NCBI RefSeq assembly: GCF_011752995.1
Contig: NZ_VWWL01000023.1
Span: forward strand, 1 to 64,000
DNA: 64,000 nt
DNA from: Burkholderia sp. Ax-1724
GTDB taxonomy: Bacteria; Pseudomonadota; Gammaproteobacteria; Burkholderiales; Burkholderiaceae
Direction of reading: 5' to 3'
In this document: positions 33,341-43,978 of the stretch, one piece after another
Layout: each line of letters begins with the position of its first letter
Numbering within the stretch: position 1 is the stretch's first letter
The notes under the pieces: model-generated
The model's input: only the letters and a program-made list of their open reading frames with translations
The model's database searches: none
Told to the model about the DNA's origin: nothing
Made by a program: the position numbers and the translations under genes

Positions 33341-34669
33341 TCAGGCAGCCACGGTCTCCGGCATCGCCGCCGTGCCGGCATGGCCGCCGACGAGGCAATG
33401 CTTGTGGGCGACGTGATACTCGAATTCGTCCCAGTAATGCTTGAGCATGCCGCGAACCGGCATGGCCGCCGCGTCGCCGAGCGCGCAGATCGTGCGGCCC
33501 ATGATGTTTTCCGCGACCGAGTTCAGCAGATCCAGATCTTCCTGACGGCCGAGGCCATGCTCGATACGATGCACGACGCGATACAGCCAGCCCGTGCCTT
33601 CGCGGCAAGGCGTGCACTGACCGCACGACTCTTCGTAATAGAAGTACGACAGACGCAGCAGCGAGCGCACCATGCAGCGCGTCTCGTCCATCACGATCAC
33701 CGCGCCCGAACCGAGCATCGAGCCGGCCTTCGCGATCGCGTCGTAATCCATGTCGGTCTGCATCATCATCTCGCCCGGAATCACGGGCGCCGACGAGCCA
33801 CCGGGAATCACGGCCTTGATCTTCTTGCCGCCGCGGATGCCGCCGGCCAGATCGAGCAGCGTCGCGAACGGCGTGCCGAGCGGAATTTCATAATTGCCCG
33901 GACGTTCGACGTCGCCCGAGATCGAAAAAATCTTCGTGCCGCCGTTGTTCGGCTTGCCGATTTCGAGGTAATTCTGCGGGCCGACCGCCAGCAGGAACGG
34001 CACCGCCGCGAACGTTTCGGTGTTGTTGATCGTGGTCGGCTTGCCGTACACGCCGAAGCTCGCCGGGAACGGCGGCTTGAAGCGCGGCTGGCCCTTCTTG
34101 CCTTCGAGCGATTCGAGCAGCGCAGTTTCTTCGCCGCAGATGTAGGCGCCGTAACCGTGGTGCGCATGCAGCTGAAACGAGAAGCCCGAGCCCATGATGT
34201 TGTCGCCGAGGAACCCGGCGCGGCGCGCTTCTTCCAGCGCCTCTTCGAAGCGCTTATAGACGTCCCAGATTTCGCCGTGAATGTAGTTGTAGCCGACCGT
34301 GATGCCCATCGCGTACGCGCCGATCGCCATGCCTTCGATCAGCGAATGCGGATTGAAGCGCAGGATGTCGCGGTCCTTGAACGTGCCCGGCTCGCCTTCG
34401 TCCGAATTACAGACGAGGTACTTCTGGCCCGGAAACTGGCGCGGCATGAAGCTCCACTTCAGGCCGGTCGGGAAGCCCGCACCGCCACGGCCACGCAGAC
34501 CCGATGCCTTCACATCGGCAATCACCTGCTCGGGCGGAATCTTTTCTTCCAGGATGCGGCGCAGCTGGGCATAACCGCCGCGCGCCACGTAATCTTCGAG
34601 ATGCCAGTTATCGCCGTTCAGCCCGGCGAGAATCAGCGGTTTGATGTGACGATCGTGTAAACACGTCAT
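33341..34669 (-). CDS. nuoF: NADH-quinone oxidoreductase subunit F
   Basis: A 442-residue NADH-binding flavoprotein subunit. GLRGRGGAGFPTGLKWSFM and YICGEETALLESLEGKKGQP form the FMN/NADH site, and ESCGQCTPCREGTGWL holds the N3 [4Fe-4S] cluster. It takes electrons from NADH and passes them through FMN to NuoG. The ATG overlaps the nuoE stop (ATGA), as expected for two subunits made together. Confidence 0.97.
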   Translation of the reverse strand: MTCLHDRHIKPLILAGLNGDNWHLEDYVARGGYAQLRRILEEKIPPEQVIADVKASGLRGRGGAGFPTGLKWSFMPRQFPGQKYLVCNSDEGEPGTFKDRDILRFNPHSLIEGMAIGAYAMGITVGYNYIHGEIWDVYKRFEEALEEARRAGFLGDNIMGSGFSFQLHAHHGYGAYICGEETALLESLEGKKGQPRFKPPFPASFGVYGKPTTINNTETFAAVPFLLAVGPQNYLEIGKPNNGGTKIFSISGDVERPGNYEIPLGTPFATLLDLAGGIRGGKKIKAVIPGGSSAPVIPGEMMMQTDMDYDAIAKAGSMLGSGAVIVMDETRCMVRSLLRLSYFYYEESCGQCTPCREGTGWLYRVVHRIEHGLGRQEDLDLLNSVAENIMGRTICALGDAAAMPVRGMLKHYWDEFEYHVAHKHCLVGGHAGTAAMPETVAA

Positions 34670-35151
34670 TTCGAAAGCTCCTCGAGCAGCTGGTCGATCT
34701 TCGCGCGGCTCATGAAGCTGCACATGCGATGGTTGTTCACCAGCATCACCGGCGCATCGCCGCACGAACCCATGCACTCGCCTTCTTTCAGGGTGAACTT
34801 GCCGTCGGGCGTGGTTTCACCGAAGTCGATACCGAGCTTCTGCTTCAGATATTCGGCGGCGCTTTCGGAGCCGCCTTCCGGGCCGAGCTGGCACGGCAGG
34901 TTCGTGCAGAGCGTGATCTTGTACTTGCCGACCGGCGAGGTCTCGTACATCGTGTAGAAGGTCGCGACCTCCTGCACGGCGACTGCCGGCATGCCGAGAT
35001 AATCCGCGACGAACTGCATGAGTTCGGGCGACAGCCAGCCATGCTCTTCCTGAGCAGTGGCCAACGCCGACATCACGGCGGACTGTTTCTGATCGGCGGG
35101 GTACTTCGCGATCGCACGATCGATTTCTTTCAGGCCTTCAGCTGAGATCAT
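34666..35151 (-). CDS. nuoE: NADH-quinone oxidoreductase subunit E
   Basis: A 161-residue thioredoxin-like subunit with the N1a [2Fe-2S] ligands CTNLPCQLG and GECMGSCGDAPVM. The ATG at 35151 gives the usual length; an in-frame TTG lies at 35172. It is thought to protect against electron leak at the flavin. It is 133 bases after nuoD. Confidence 0.95.
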   Translation of the reverse strand: MISAEGLKEIDRAIAKYPADQKQSAVMSALATAQEEHGWLSPELMQFVADYLGMPAVAVQEVATFYTMYETSPVGKYKITLCTNLPCQLGPEGGSESAAEYLKQKLGIDFGETTPDGKFTLKEGECMGSCGDAPVMLVNNHRMCSFMSRAKIDQLLEELSK

Positions 35152-35284
35152 TTTCAGACACGACTCTTTCAATTCCTACCGAACGAAAACCTGTCGCCGA
35201 CATGACACTGCGACAGACCCGGCGTTCCTTTGCTTGACGCGCGTGCCGGTGCGAAAACCGGCCGCGCGCGTCGATGAATACGTC

Positions 35285-36538
<1,254 letters not shown>

Positions 36539-36547
36539 GGCGTTCCC

Positions 36548-37150
36548 TTAGTGTTTCAGACCGCCATAGCGATCCTCGCGGATCACGCGCGGCGTGATTT
36601 CCCGCGGCTCGATCGTCACCGGCTGATAGACGACGCGCTTCTCTTCCGGGTCGTAACGCATTTCGACGTAGCCGGAAACCGGGAAATCCTTACGGAACGG
36701 ATGACCGATGAAACCATAGTCGGTCAGGATGCGGCGCAGGTCCGGGTGACCCTCAAAGACGATGCCGTAGAGGTCGAACGCTTCGCGCTCGTACCAGTTG
36801 ACCGAATTCCAGATTTCGACGACCGACGGCAGGATCGGCATGTCGTCGTCCGGCGCGAATACGCGCAGACGCAAACGCCAGTTGTTCTGCACCGACAGCA
36901 GTTGCAGCACAGCCGCGAAACGCGGGCCGTCGTAAGCGCCGTCGGCATAGGTTTGATAGTCGACGCCGCACAGGTCGATGCACTGCTCGAAACCGAGCGA
37001 GCGATCGTCGCGCAGACGCTTTGCCACGTCGAGGTAATCGCTCGCCTTGACGACGATCGTCAACTCACCGATTGCCTCGGTGGTGCTCAACAGGAGGCCG
37101 CCAAAGGCCGCCTCGAGGTTCGCTTTCAGGGTCTCGAGTTTGCTTGCCAT
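36548..37150 (-). CDS. nuoC: NADH-quinone oxidoreductase subunit C
   Basis: A 200-residue 30-kDa-type subunit. The signature EREAFDLYGIVFEGHPDLRR lies at about residues 130-149, with FPVSGYVEMRYDPEEKRVVY following. It is separate from NuoD, unlike the NuoCD fusion of E. coli. It starts 20 bases after nuoB. Confidence 0.96.
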   Translation of the reverse strand: MASKLETLKANLEAAFGGLLLSTTEAIGELTIVVKASDYLDVAKRLRDDRSLGFEQCIDLCGVDYQTYADGAYDGPRFAAVLQLLSVQNNWRLRLRVFAPDDDMPILPSVVEIWNSVNWYEREAFDLYGIVFEGHPDLRRILTDYGFIGHPFRKDFPVSGYVEMRYDPEEKRVVYQPVTIEPREITPRVIREDRYGGLKH

Positions 37151-37170
37151 ATTGTGGGGAGGCGTTGGCC

Positions 37171-37650
37171 TTATTGACGGGCGATGGTGTTGGTGCGGCG
37201 AATCTTGGCCTGTAGCTGGATCACGCCGTACACGAGCGCTTCCGCAGTGGGCGGACAGCCCGGCACGTAGACGTCGACCGGGACGATCCGGTCGCAACCG
37301 CGCACCACCGAGTACGAGTAGTGATAGTAGCCACCACCGTTCGCGCACGAGCCCATCGAGATCACCCAGCGCGGCTCGGCCATCTGGTCGTAGACCTTGC
37401 GCAAAGCGGGCGCCATCTTGTTGCACAGCGTGCCGGCGACGATCATCACGTCCGACTGACGCGGACTCGGACGAAATACCACGCCAAAACGGTCGAGGTC
37501 ATAACGGGCGGCACCCGCATGCATCATCTCGACCGCACAGCACGCAAGACCGAACGTCATCGGCCACAGCGAGCCGGTACGCGTCCAGTTGATCAGTTTG
37601 TCTGCCGTAGTGGTGACAAACCCTTCTTTCAAGACCCCTTCGATACTCAT
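37171..37650 (-). CDS. nuoB: NADH-quinone oxidoreductase subunit B
   Basis: A 159-residue subunit carrying the terminal N2 [4Fe-4S] cluster. [12 protein letters not shown] provides the unusual tandem cysteines, and SCANGG and [10 protein letters not shown] the other two. It hands electrons to ubiquinone with NuoD. The ATG at 37650 has GGAG 10 bases upstream; an in-frame start at 37689 would add residues not seen in the family. Confidence 0.97.
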
Positions 37651-37713
37651 TTGCTTTCCACTCCAGACGGGGTGGCAAGCCTTGGCCACCCACGCAAACC
37701 GGCGATTAATCCA

Positions 37714-38073
37714 TCATTCCCAGTCGAGGCCGCCCTTCTTCCAGATATAGGCAAAGCCAAGCAGGAACTCGAGCAGGAAAATCATCATTGCCATGAAACC
37801 GGCCCAGCCGATGTCACGCAATGCCACGCCCCACGGAAACAGGAACGCGGTTTCAAGGTCGAAAATAATGAAGAGAATGGCGACGAGGTAGTAGCGCACG
37901 TCGAACTTCATGCGCGCATCTTCGAATGCTTCGAAGCCGCACTCGTATGGTGCGTTTTTCTCGGTATCGGGCTTGTTGGGACCGAGGATCTTGCCAATAC
38001 TGACCAGTGCTACGCCTAAACCGGTGCCCACAAGAAGGAACAGCAAAACGGGGAAATAGGCTGCGAGGTTCAA
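37714..38073 (-). CDS. nuoA: NADH-quinone oxidoreductase subunit A
   Basis: A 119-residue, three-helix membrane subunit and first gene of the operon. YECGFEAFEDARMKFDVRYY is the conserved loop between helices 1 and 2, which contacts the quinone cavity. I place the start at a TTG at 38073 because it gives the family length (about 119) and has TGAGGA 5 bases upstream; the ATG at 38115 would add 14 unusual residues. Confidence 0.93.
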   Translation of the reverse strand: MNLAAYFPVLLFLLVGTGLGVALVSIGKILGPNKPDTEKNAPYECGFEAFEDARMKFDVRYYLVAILFIIFDLETAFLFPWGVALRDIGWAGFMAMMIFLLEFLLGFAYIWKKGGLDWE

Positions 38074-38110
38074 GACAATCCTCAATCGGTTGGTTCTGAG
38101 TGCCGTCAGG

Positions 38111-38116
38111 AGCATA
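38111..38116 (-). promoter_or_regulatory. Candidate extended -10 box of the nuo promoter
   Basis: On the minus strand TGCTATGCT reads as an extended -10 element (TGnTATGCT), 38 bases upstream of the nuoA TTG. No good -35 box lies at 17 bases. The remaining 70 bases up to the tRNA terminator show nothing else recognisable. Confidence 0.35.
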
Positions 38117-38186
38117 GCACTACTGACGCTGAATCACTTCCTCAATGCACATGACGCAAGCCAGAAGACCCTACGCCAGAAGCGAA

Positions 38187-38222
38187 AAATGCCAGCCGAA
38201 GCGAAGCAAACGGCTGGCATTT
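38187..38222 (-). terminator. Terminator after tRNA-Leu
   Basis: AAATGCCAGCCG and CGGCTGGCATTT are perfectly complementary around a 12-base loop, with ATTTTTCGC following on the minus strand. It lies 10 bases past the tRNA 3' end and separates the tRNA from nuo transcription. Confidence 0.88.
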
Positions 38223-38232
38223 AGATAACATT

Positions 38233-38317
38233 TGGTGCCGACGGCGAGACTCGAACTCGCACAGCTTTCGCCACTACCCCCTCAAGATAGCGTGTCTACC
38301 AATTTCACCACGTCGGC
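38233..38317 (-). tRNA. tRNA-Leu (anticodon GAG)
   Basis: An 85-base class II tRNA. The acceptor stem GCCGACG pairs with CGTCGGC, followed by discriminator A and an encoded CCA. The anticodon stem CTATC/GGTAG encloses TTGAGGG, giving GAG, which reads CUC/CUU leucine codons. The long variable arm and the T-arm GTTCGAGTC are present. It lies between secG and nuoA on the same strand. Confidence 0.95.
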
Positions 38318-38429
38318 ACTCTATGCAATCCGGGAAAACAACTTGTAAAACCCGCGAATCGCTTCAAGACTTGAATTGTAACTTGTTTAAGCAGATTGTT
38401 CAACGCACAAAAGCACGTCGCACGAAAAT

Positions 38430-38819
38430 TTATTTCGGAACACCCGTCGCCGGAACCGAAGCGGGCGATGCAGGTGCAGCCGCCTGCGCAGGTGCCGAAA
38501 CAGCTGCTGGTGCAGATGCGCCGGCAGGCGCCACCGGTGCCGTTACCGCCGCGCCGAGCACGCCAGCAGAAGGCTTCGCGTGATACGCGCCGAGGTAAGT
38601 GAGCGCCAGCGTCGTGATGAAAAACACCGCAGCGAGCACTGCCGTGGTACGCGAAAGAAAGTTGGCCGAACCGGTTGCACCGAACAGGCTACCCGATGCG
38701 CCACTGCCGAACGCCGCGCCCATGTCGGCACCTTTACCGTGCTGCAGCAGAACGAGTCCGATGACCCCCAGCGCCGACAACAACTGAACGACGATAATCA
38801 ATGTTTTCAAATACAGCAT
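38430..38819 (-). CDS. secG: Preprotein translocase subunit SecG
   Basis: A 129-residue inner-membrane protein with two transmembrane segments (about residues 5-22 and 53-73). LLQHGKGADMGAAFGSGAS is the conserved cytoplasmic loop. A C-terminal Ala/Pro-rich tail of about 50 residues is typical of burkholderial SecG. It assists SecYEG-mediated export. The ATG at 38819 has GGTGAG upstream; a GTG at 38828 is the alternative. It follows tpiA. Confidence 0.93.
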   Translation of the reverse strand: MLYLKTLIIVVQLLSALGVIGLVLLQHGKGADMGAAFGSGASGSLFGATGSANFLSRTTAVLAAVFFITTLALTYLGAYHAKPSAGVLGAAVTAPVAPAGASAPAAVSAPAQAAAPASPASVPATGVPK

Positions 38820-38898
38820 CACACTCACCCGAGTCTTTATTTAAGCGCGCCGCACACTGCGTGTTGCGCAAAATGGAGTTCCCACCGAGGCGTCCGGC

Positions 38899-39672
38899 TT
38901 AGCAGGCGACGCTCGTTGCGGCCGCCTTGCAGATTGCCAGAAAATCCTGATCTTTCAGTGACGCGCCGCCGATCAGACCGCCGTCGATATCCGGCTGGCG
39001 GAACAGCTCTTCCGCGTTTTCCGGCTTGACGCTACCGCCGTACAACAGCGGCACATCCGCCGCGCCCTTTGCCGCGAGGCGCGTACGCAGGAATGCATGC
39101 ACGGCCTGCGCCTGCCCGGCCGTTGCGCTCCTGCCGGTGCCGATTGCCCAAACCGGCTCGTAAGCGACGACAAGACGGGCCGCATCCTGCGCCGACAGTT
39201 TCGCCAGCACTTCATCGAGTTGCGCGCCGACGACCTGCTCGGTCGAGCCCGCTTCGCGCTCTTCGAGCGTTTCGCCCACGCAGACGATCGGCGTCAGACC
39301 CGCTTCGAGCGCGCGCTGCGTTTTCACCGCGACCAGCTCGGCGCTTTCGCGATGGTATGCGCGACGCTCCGAGTGCCCGACGATGGCGAGCGTTGCACCG
39401 AAATCCGTCATCATCGGTGCGGCCACTTCGCCGGTATAGGCGCCGTGCGTGAACGCCGAAACGTCCTGCACGCCCCACACGACCCGGCTGCCTTCCAGCA
39501 ACGATTGCGTCTGGGCCAGATAGACACCCGGCACGCACACGCCAACCCGCACGTCGACCGGCAATTCGCTGGCGCCTTGCGCCACCGCTTGCAATAGCAC
39601 GGCATTCGCGGCAAGCCGCCCGTGCATCTTCCAGTTACCGACTACCAGTTTGGCTCGTTGTTGCTTCGACAT
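38899..39672 (-). CDS. tpiA: Triosephosphate isomerase
   Basis: A 257-residue TIM barrel. VGNWKMHG carries the substrate-binding Asn/Lys, GHSERR the electrophilic His, and VAYEPVWAIGTG the catalytic Glu; GGSVKPENA near the end binds phosphate. It interconverts dihydroxyacetone phosphate and glyceraldehyde 3-phosphate. Start at 39672 (MSKQQRAKLVVGNW) by comparison with the family. It is 79 bases upstream of secG and probably co-transcribed. Confidence 0.96.
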   Translation of the reverse strand: MSKQQRAKLVVGNWKMHGRLAANAVLLQAVAQGASELPVDVRVGVCVPGVYLAQTQSLLEGSRVVWGVQDVSAFTHGAYTGEVAAPMMTDFGATLAIVGHSERRAYHRESAELVAVKTQRALEAGLTPIVCVGETLEEREAGSTEQVVGAQLDEVLAKLSAQDAARLVVAYEPVWAIGTGRSATAGQAQAVHAFLRTRLAAKGAADVPLLYGGSVKPENAEELFRQPDIDGGLIGGASLKDQDFLAICKAAATSVAC

Positions 39673-39833
39673 CGTCTCGTATTTCCTGTCTTGCCTGCTG
39701 TCAGCGGACGCCGCTTGCGGCGGCTTGCGACTCTTGCAGCCTTCACGCCCGCAATCCAACTGTCGGGCGTCATCCGGCGTGCGCAAAACGCGCAATTTTA
39801 CTGCGTGGGGTGAAACGGGTCAAACCGCCTGTG

Positions 39834-40850
39834 TCAAGCGTCCTGCCCCCACGTCAACACGATCTTGCCGACGTGCGTGCTGCTTTCCATCAGCGCGTGC
39901 GCTTCGGCAGCCTGCGCGGCCGGAAACACGCGATGCACGACCGGCTTGATGCGTCCAGCCTCGATATGCGGCCACACGCGCTCCTTCAGTTGCGCGGCGA
40001 TCCGCGCCTTGAACTCGACCGGCCGCGGACGCAGCGTCGAACCGGTCACCGTCAAACGGCGGCGCATGACCTCGCTCAGATTCAATTCCGCTTTCGCGCC
40101 GCCGAGCATCGCGATCAGCACGAGACGCCCGCCGTCGGCCAGCGCCGAAAGTTCGCGCGGCACGTAGCTGCCCGCCACCATGTCGAGGATCACGTCGACG
40201 CCGCGATCGTTGGTCAGCGACCTGATGACCTCGACGAAATCCTCGGTCTTGTAGTTGATCGCCCGCTCGGCGCCCAACGCTTCGCACGCTCGGCATTTTT
40301 CGTCCGACCTCGCCGTCGCGAACACGCGAAAACCGAGCGCATGCGCGATCTGGATCGCGGTCACGCCAATCCCGCTCGAGCCGCCCTGCACGAGCAGCGC
40401 TTCGTTCGAACCGCCCTCGCCCTGACCGAGCTGCGCGCGATCGAACACGTTGCTCCACACCGTGAAGAAGGTCTCGGGCAGCGACGCCGCCTCGACATCC
40501 GCCAGACCCGCCGGCGCCGGCAGACATTGCAGCAGCGGCGCGCTCGCGTATTCCGCGTAGCCGCCGCCCGCCAGCAGCGCGCACACGCGATCGCCGACTT
40601 TCAAACCGAACGGGTTGTTCTTCCCGTCGATCGCGCCGCCCACGATCTCGCCCGCCACTTCCAGCCCCGGCAGATCGGACGTACCCGGCGGCGGCGCATA
40701 GCTGCCCTTGCGCTGAAACACATCCGGACGATTGATGCCCGATGCTGCCACATTGATCAGCACCTCGCCCGCCTTGGGTTGCGGCATCGGCCGCTCCGCC
40801 AGCTTGAGGACCTCAGGCGCACCGAATTCGGTGATTTCGATCGCTTTCAT
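39834..40850 (-). CDS. NAD(P)H-quinone oxidoreductase, MDR family (PIG3-like)
   Basis: A 338-residue zinc-independent medium-chain reductase. The N-terminal domain begins MKAIEITEFGAPEVLKLAE and holds INRPDVFQRKGSYAPPPG; the Rossmann fold reads LLVQGGSSGIGVTAIQIA. This pattern belongs to the PIG3 / TIGR02824 quinone oxidoreductases, which use NADPH. No zinc-binding cysteines of alcohol dehydrogenases are present. It precedes tpiA with a 161-base gap. Confidence 0.88.
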   Translation of the reverse strand: MKAIEITEFGAPEVLKLAERPMPQPKAGEVLINVAASGINRPDVFQRKGSYAPPPGTSDLPGLEVAGEIVGGAIDGKNNPFGLKVGDRVCALLAGGGYAEYASAPLLQCLPAPAGLADVEAASLPETFFTVWSNVFDRAQLGQGEGGSNEALLVQGGSSGIGVTAIQIAHALGFRVFATARSDEKCRACEALGAERAINYKTEDFVEVIRSLTNDRGVDVILDMVAGSYVPRELSALADGGRLVLIAMLGGAKAELNLSEVMRRRLTVTGSTLRPRPVEFKARIAAQLKERVWPHIEAGRIKPVVHRVFPAAQAAEAHALMESSTHVGKIVLTWGQDA

Positions 40851-41000
40851 CTGCGTCAGCTCCAAGATTGGATGGTGTTGCCTACCCGTTGCCGCCCTCG
40901 GCCCGAGCACCACGCCGCCATTCGAATGCGCAACACGATCCATCCTGCATGAAAAACGGCCGGCGCGCATACGCGCTGCCGGCCGTTGTTTGCTACCGCG

Positions 41001-43148
41001 TTACTGCGGCGTCGGTTCGCCTTGCGGCGCGCCGTTCGCGGCGTCGTTCAGCAAGGCCTTCGCCGACAGACGCACACGACCCTTCTCGTCCGTCTGGATG
41101 ACCTTGACCTTCACCTGCTGGCCGTCCTTGAGGTAGTCGTTGATGTCCTTGATGCGCTCGTTGGCGATCTCGGAGATATGCAGCAGACCGTCCTTGCCCG
41201 GCAGGATGTTCACGATCGCGCCGAAATCGAGCAGCTTGAGCACGGTGCCTTCGTACACCTGGCCCACTTCGACTTCGAGCGTGATGTTCTCGATGCGCTT
41301 CTTCGCTTCGGCCATGCCTTCGCTGCTCGTGCTCGCGATCGTGACGACGCCGTCGTCCGAAATGTCGATCGTCGTGCCGGTTTCCTCGGTCAGCGCGCGG
41401 ATCACCGAGCCGCCCTTGCCGATCACGTCGCGGATCTTTTCCGGATTGATCTTGATCGTGATCATGCGCGGCGCGAACTCCGACAGTTGCGTGTTCGCAC
41501 CCGACACCGCCGTGGTCATCTTGCCGAGGATGTGCATGCGGCCTTCCTTCGCCTGCGCGAGCGCGACCTGCATGATTTCCTTCGTGATGCCCTGGATCTT
41601 GATGTCCATCTGCAGCGCGGTCACGCCTTGTTCCGTACCCGCGACCTTGAAGTCCATGTCGCCGAGGTGATCTTCGTCGCCGAGGATGTCGGTCAGCACC
41701 GCGAAGCGGTTGCCTTCGAGGATCAGGCCCATCGCGATACCGGCGACGTGCGCCTTCATCGGCACGCCGGCGTCCATCAGCGCGAGGCAGCCGCCACACA
41801 CCGAAGCCATCGACGACGAACCGTTCGACTCGGTGATTTCCGACACGACGCGGATCGAGTAGCCGAATTCGTCGGCGCTCGGCAGGCACGCGACGAGCGC
41901 GCGCTTGGCGAGACGGCCGTGACCGATTTCACGGCGCTTCGGCGAACCGACGCGGCCCGTTTCGCCGGTCGCGAACGGCGGCATGTTGTAGTGAAGCATG
42001 AAGCGTTCGCGGTACTCGCCTTCGAGCGCGTCGATGCTCTGCTCGTCGCCCTTCGTGCCGAGCGTCGCGACCACCAGCGCCTGGGTCTCGCCGCGCGTGA
42101 ATAGCGCCGAGCCGTGGGTACGCGGCAGCACGCCGGTGCGGATTTCGATCGGGCGCACGGTGCGCGTGTCGCGGCCGTCGATACGCGGCTCGCCGTTCAG
42201 GATCTGCGTACGGACGATCTTCGCTTCGATGTCGAACAGCACGTTGCCGACCGACGCCTTGTCGGCCGCCACGGTGCCGGCTGCCGCTGCGTCTTCCTCG
42301 AGCTTCGCCGAGGTGGCCGCGTAGACTTCCTTCAGCTTGGTCGAACGAGCCTGCTTGTCGCGGATCTGGTAAGCGGCAAGCAGATCGGCTTGCGCAAGTT
42401 CCGTCACACGCGAGATCAGCGCTTCGTTCTTCGGCGCCGGCTGCCAGTCCCACTCGGGCTTGCCGCCTTCGCGGACCAGTTCGTGGATCGCGTCGATCGC
42501 GATCTGCATCTGCTCATGACCGAACACGACGGCGCCAAGCATCACGTCTTCGCTCAGCTGCTGCGCTTCCGATTCGACCATCAGCACCGCGCGTTCCGTA
42601 CCGGCGACGACGAGGTCGAGCGCCGATTCCTTCATCTGCGGACGCGTCGGGTTCAGCACGTATTCGTTGTTGATGTAGGCCACACGCGCCGCACCGACCG
42701 GGCCGTTGAACGGCAGGCCGGACACCGCGAGCGCCGCCGACGCGCCGATCAGCGCGGGGATGTCGGCGGGGATTTCCGGATTCAGCGACAGCACGTGAAT
42801 CACGACCTGCACTTCGTTGTAGAAGCCTTCCGGGAAGAGCGGACGCAGCGGGCGGTCGATCAGGCGCGAGATCAGCGTTTCGCCTTCCGACGGACGGCCT
42901 TCGCGGCGGAAGAAGCCGCCCGGAATCTTGCCGGCGGCGTAGGTCTTTTCGAGGTAATCGACGGTCAGCGGGAAGAAGTCCTGGCCCGCCTTGGCGGTCT
43001 TGGCGCCGACCACGGTAGCCAGCACGACGGTGTCTTCGACATCGACGATCACCGCGCCGCTCGCCTGGCGAGCGATTTCACCGGTTTCGAGGCGAACGGT
43101 GTGCTGCCCCCACTTAAACTCTTTGACGACCTTATTGAACATAGTCAT
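41001..43148 (-). CDS. pnp: Polyribonucleotide nucleotidyltransferase (PNPase)
   Basis: A 715-residue 3'-5' phosphorolytic exoribonuclease. Two RNase PH cores are separated by a helical linker: FFRREGRPSEGETLISRLID in the first and GSSSMASVCGGCLALMDAGV in the second, catalytic, one. A KH domain (GKGGSVIRALTEETGTTIDI) and an S1 domain (GQVYEGTVLKLLDFGAIVNI) follow at the C-terminus. GAGGA precedes the ATG at 43148; an ATG two codons later is the alternative. It follows rpsO, as in most bacteria. Confidence 0.97.
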   Translation of the reverse strand: MTMFNKVVKEFKWGQHTVRLETGEIARQASGAVIVDVEDTVVLATVVGAKTAKAGQDFFPLTVDYLEKTYAAGKIPGGFFRREGRPSEGETLISRLIDRPLRPLFPEGFYNEVQVVIHVLSLNPEIPADIPALIGASAALAVSGLPFNGPVGAARVAYINNEYVLNPTRPQMKESALDLVVAGTERAVLMVESEAQQLSEDVMLGAVVFGHEQMQIAIDAIHELVREGGKPEWDWQPAPKNEALISRVTELAQADLLAAYQIRDKQARSTKLKEVYAATSAKLEEDAAAAGTVAADKASVGNVLFDIEAKIVRTQILNGEPRIDGRDTRTVRPIEIRTGVLPRTHGSALFTRGETQALVVATLGTKGDEQSIDALEGEYRERFMLHYNMPPFATGETGRVGSPKRREIGHGRLAKRALVACLPSADEFGYSIRVVSEITESNGSSSMASVCGGCLALMDAGVPMKAHVAGIAMGLILEGNRFAVLTDILGDEDHLGDMDFKVAGTEQGVTALQMDIKIQGITKEIMQVALAQAKEGRMHILGKMTTAVSGANTQLSEFAPRMITIKINPEKIRDVIGKGGSVIRALTEETGTTIDISDDGVVTIASTSSEGMAEAKKRIENITLEVEVGQVYEGTVLKLLDFGAIVNILPGKDGLLHISEIANERIKDINDYLKDGQQVKVKVIQTDEKGRVRLSAKALLNDAANGAPQGEPTPQ

Positions 43149-43429
43149 TGCTTTTCCTCATCGTAATGCCGCGCGGACCGGAAGCGGCGCGGCAACGCCG
43201 GGGCCGGCGCCGCATGGGAAGAGTCGTGTTATGCCATTCCAGAGAACCGCGCTGCACGAATACGCGCGACCCGCTGGAATGACACAAAACTCCGCCCTGA
43301 AGCCCGGCCATGTTTTTATTACTGTTTCTCTACTGCTGCTTTGCTGCCGATACTGCCCTGCCTGTGAACGCCGCGCGAACCGGCATACGCCGCGAATCAC
43401 AGACGGCGCGCATCACATGAAGCGCGCCG
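43149..43429. other. pnp 5' leader region
   Basis: About 280 bases between the rpsO terminator and pnp without a gene. A GC-rich hairpin, GCCGCGC (43168-43174) with GCGCGGC (43187-43193), lies 20 bases before the pnp start on the minus strand. In E. coli PNPase controls its own mRNA through an RNase III-cut leader hairpin; a similar role here is possible but unproven. Confidence 0.4.
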
Positions 43430-43472
43430 CGCAAAAACAAAATGCCTGTATCAGCGAAACTGACACAGGCAT
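43430..43472 (-). terminator. Terminator after rpsO
   Basis: ATGCCTGT and ACAGGCAT with inner TCAG/CTGA enclose CGAAA, leaving one A/C mismatch. On the minus strand TTTTGTTTTT follows. It lies 20 bases past the rpsO stop and probably allows partial read-through to pnp. Confidence 0.85.
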
Positions 43473-43492
43473 CTTGCTGAACGACTGGCCGA

Positions 43493-43765
43493 TTACTTAC
43501 GCAGACCCAGCTTTTCGATCAGGCTGCGGTAACGGTCCGCGTCCTTACCCTTCAGGTAGTCGAGCAGCTTGCGACGGCGGCTCACCATGCGCAGCAGACC
43601 GCGGCGGCTGTGGTGATCCTTCGTGTGCTCCTTGAAGTGGGAGGTCAGTTCGTTGATGCGGGTCGTGAGCAGCGCGACCTGAACTTCGGGGGAGCCGGTA
43701 TCGTTAGCTGCGCGTGCGAATTGCGCGACGACTTCGGACTTCTTGCTTGCTTCAACTGCGGACAT
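43493..43765 (-). CDS. rpsO: 30S ribosomal protein S15
   Basis: A 90-residue primary 16S rRNA-binding protein. The family core is GSPEVQVALLTTRINELTSH, then HSRRGLLRMVSRRRKLLDYL. It lacks nothing compared with the E. coli protein. The start at 43765 (MSAVEASKKSEVV) follows AAGGAAATTG. A TACAAT box at 43901-43896 on the minus strand is a candidate promoter -10, but with a weak -35. Confidence 0.97.
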   Translation of the reverse strand: MSAVEASKKSEVVAQFARAANDTGSPEVQVALLTTRINELTSHFKEHTKDHHSRRGLLRMVSRRRKLLDYLKGKDADRYRSLIEKLGLRK

Positions 43766-43978
43766 ATCAATTTCCTTGATGACTGGACAGGCGGTCACGG
43801 AAGAAAGGCCGTGCCGTGGATTACCCGTTTCAAAAAATTTACTGAGTTCTCCCGTTTGCGACTGAATCAGGACCCAGCCCCATAACGGGACGCGTATTGT
43901 AGCACAGTGCGTTCCGGCCGCGAAACCTAGGCTGGCGCGCGGACCGGGCGCCGCGCGAGACCATGCGAGACCGGCCAC

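Noticed and set aside
38233..38317. tRNA-Leu considered as an integration site for a genomic island
   Set aside because: Core genes lie on both sides and no integrase or repeated tRNA 3' end was seen.
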